Below, piece after piece: positions 14,982-15,624 of a stretch of 15,624 bases of DNA. Source of the stretch: DATAFT01 sp035544635 (lineage in GTDB: Bacteria > Acidobacteriota > Thermoanaerobaculia > Multivoradales > Multivoraceae). The stretch's first letter is position 1, and each line of letters opens with the position of its first letter. The position numbers and the translations under genes were made by a program. The DNA lies in assembly GCA_035544635.1 (NCBI GenBank), contig DATKDQ010000140.1, positions 1 to 15,624 on the forward strand, read 5' to 3'. The notes below the pieces were generated by a model. That model saw nothing but the letters and a program-made list of their open reading frames with translations, made no database searches and had not been told where the DNA came from.

Positions 14982-15624
14982 GTGCGCGCAATTCTGGCCT
15001 TCCTGCTGGCGACCACCGTGTCCTTCGCCGCCCAAGCTCAGTCGGACTCGATCGTCGCCAGGGCGGACGTCGCCCGGAGGAGCTCGATCGTCGCCCGGAC
15101 GACTGCGGAATGTCAGATCGTCACTCCTCTTCCCTCGTTCCAGAACGTCGGCCAGATGAGTCCGGCGTTTCTCACTTTCGAGTACGACGCTACCGACCCC
15201 ACGCTCACGGGAATCACCATCCGGGTGCACTGGGAATCGTCACAGGTCACCATCGACCCCAGCATGGACCTCGGGAACGTCTTCACCGGGGCCGGCGCGT
15301 TCACGGTCATCGGCCCGAGCTCGGTGCAGGACGACACGTCGGACTTCGATAGTGATCCCTCGACCGACAAGTTCTTTACGATCGGCTGGGTCGATAGCAA
15401 CCCTCCCGCCGAGTTCCCGGGAACCGTTCCTCAAAACCTGTTCGACGCGACCTTCACCACCGACGCAGGGTTCGCGGGCACGACCTCGGTGAACGTGAGC
15501 TACCAGAGCCGCGACCTGACGTGCCTGACAACGCCGGCCCCGATGACCTCGGCCACGATCGCCTCGCTCGGTATCGCTACACCGACTCCGACGCCGACCG
15601 TCACGGCGACACCGACGGCCACCG
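14982..15624 (+). CDS. Secreted cohesin-like paralog with Pro/Thr linker (partial, 3' end outside window)
   Basis: The frame is open from here to the window edge (214 codons). The signal peptide RAILAFLLATTVSFAAQA is probably cut after AQA (residue 19). A short segment with three IVAR/DVAR units follows (about 24-39). The beta-rich domain (about 60-195) is clearly paralogous to that of the upstream gene: TGITIRVHWESSQVTIDP (76-93), IGPSSVQDD (110-118), FDSDPSTDKFFTIGW (122-136), FPGTVPQNLF (145-154), FTTDAGFAGTTSVNV (158-172). The frame then enters TPTPTPTVTATPTAT, the same kind of linker that precedes dockerin-like repeats in the neighbour, so such repeats may lie just beyond the window. The start is GTG 14982 (GAGGT six bases upstream); ATG 14967 would add five residues. 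The gene begins 18-33 bp after the upstream stop, so the two are probably one operon. Function unknown; export is well supported. Confidence 0.8.
   Translation, partial: MRAILAFLLATTVSFAAQAQSDSIVARADVARRSSIVARTTAECQIVTPLPSFQNVGQMSPAFLTFEYDATDPTLTGITIRVHWESSQVTIDPSMDLGNVFTGAGAFTVIGPSSVQDDTSDFDSDPSTDKFFTIGWVDSNPPAEFPGTVPQNLFDATFTTDAGFAGTTSVNVSYQSRDLTCLTTPAPMTSATIASLGIATPTPTPTVTATPTAT

Overview
This 15.6-kb window is very GC-rich bacterial DNA, densely packed with genes on both strands. Gene content suggests a Gram-negative-type, probably uncultured lineage such as Acidobacteriota, Myxococcota or Binatota: a lipoprotein phosphodiesterase with TPRs, several GT-C membrane glycosyltransferases, and secreted proteins with Pro/Thr linkers and dockerin-like repeats. 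The lineage is inferred from gene style only; there is no marker gene such as rRNA.

Region 1 (1-5604) is a polyphosphate module. After the last codons of a membrane protein come a CHAD-domain protein (minus), a Ppx/GppA exopolyphosphatase (plus, GTG start with a good Shine-Dalgarno), polyphosphate kinase Ppk1 (plus) and the histidine-phosphatase-fold protein SixA (minus, convergent with ppk). One enzyme makes polyP, one degrades it, one family is known to bind it, and SixA is a phosphohistidine phosphatase beside a kinase that works through a phosphohistidine.

Region 2 (5605-9779) holds two plus-strand envelope genes, both ending in TPR repeats: a DUF2723/TMEM260-like GT-C membrane protein, and a lipoprotein of the alkaline-phosphatase/type I phosphodiesterase superfamily with a full set of metal ligands.

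Region 3 (9788-13734, minus) is a two-gene operon of GT39/PMT-like GT-C glycosyltransferases. The stop of the first and the GTG start of the second share the bases GTGA.

Region 4 (13735-15624, plus) is divergent from that operon. A 212-bp intergenic region with an AT-rich promoter-like island leads into two tandem paralogous secreted proteins. The first has a signal peptide, a cohesin-like beta-sandwich domain, a Pro/Thr linker and two dockerin-like repeats that are identical in protein but differ at five synonymous positions in DNA. The second runs off the window inside its Pro/Thr linker.

The most interesting signals are the secreted cohesin-like/dockerin-like paralogs beside PMT-type glycosyltransferases (possible O-glycosylation of the linkers), the silent-only divergence of the repeat pair, the TPR-tailed GT-C/phosphodiesterase pair, and a recurrent TANNNT element 12-13 bp upstream of start codons lacking a Shine-Dalgarno, which suggests leaderless transcripts. 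No stretch over 300 bases lacks a gene. I saw no tRNA, rRNA, CRISPR array, insertion sequence or replication origin.
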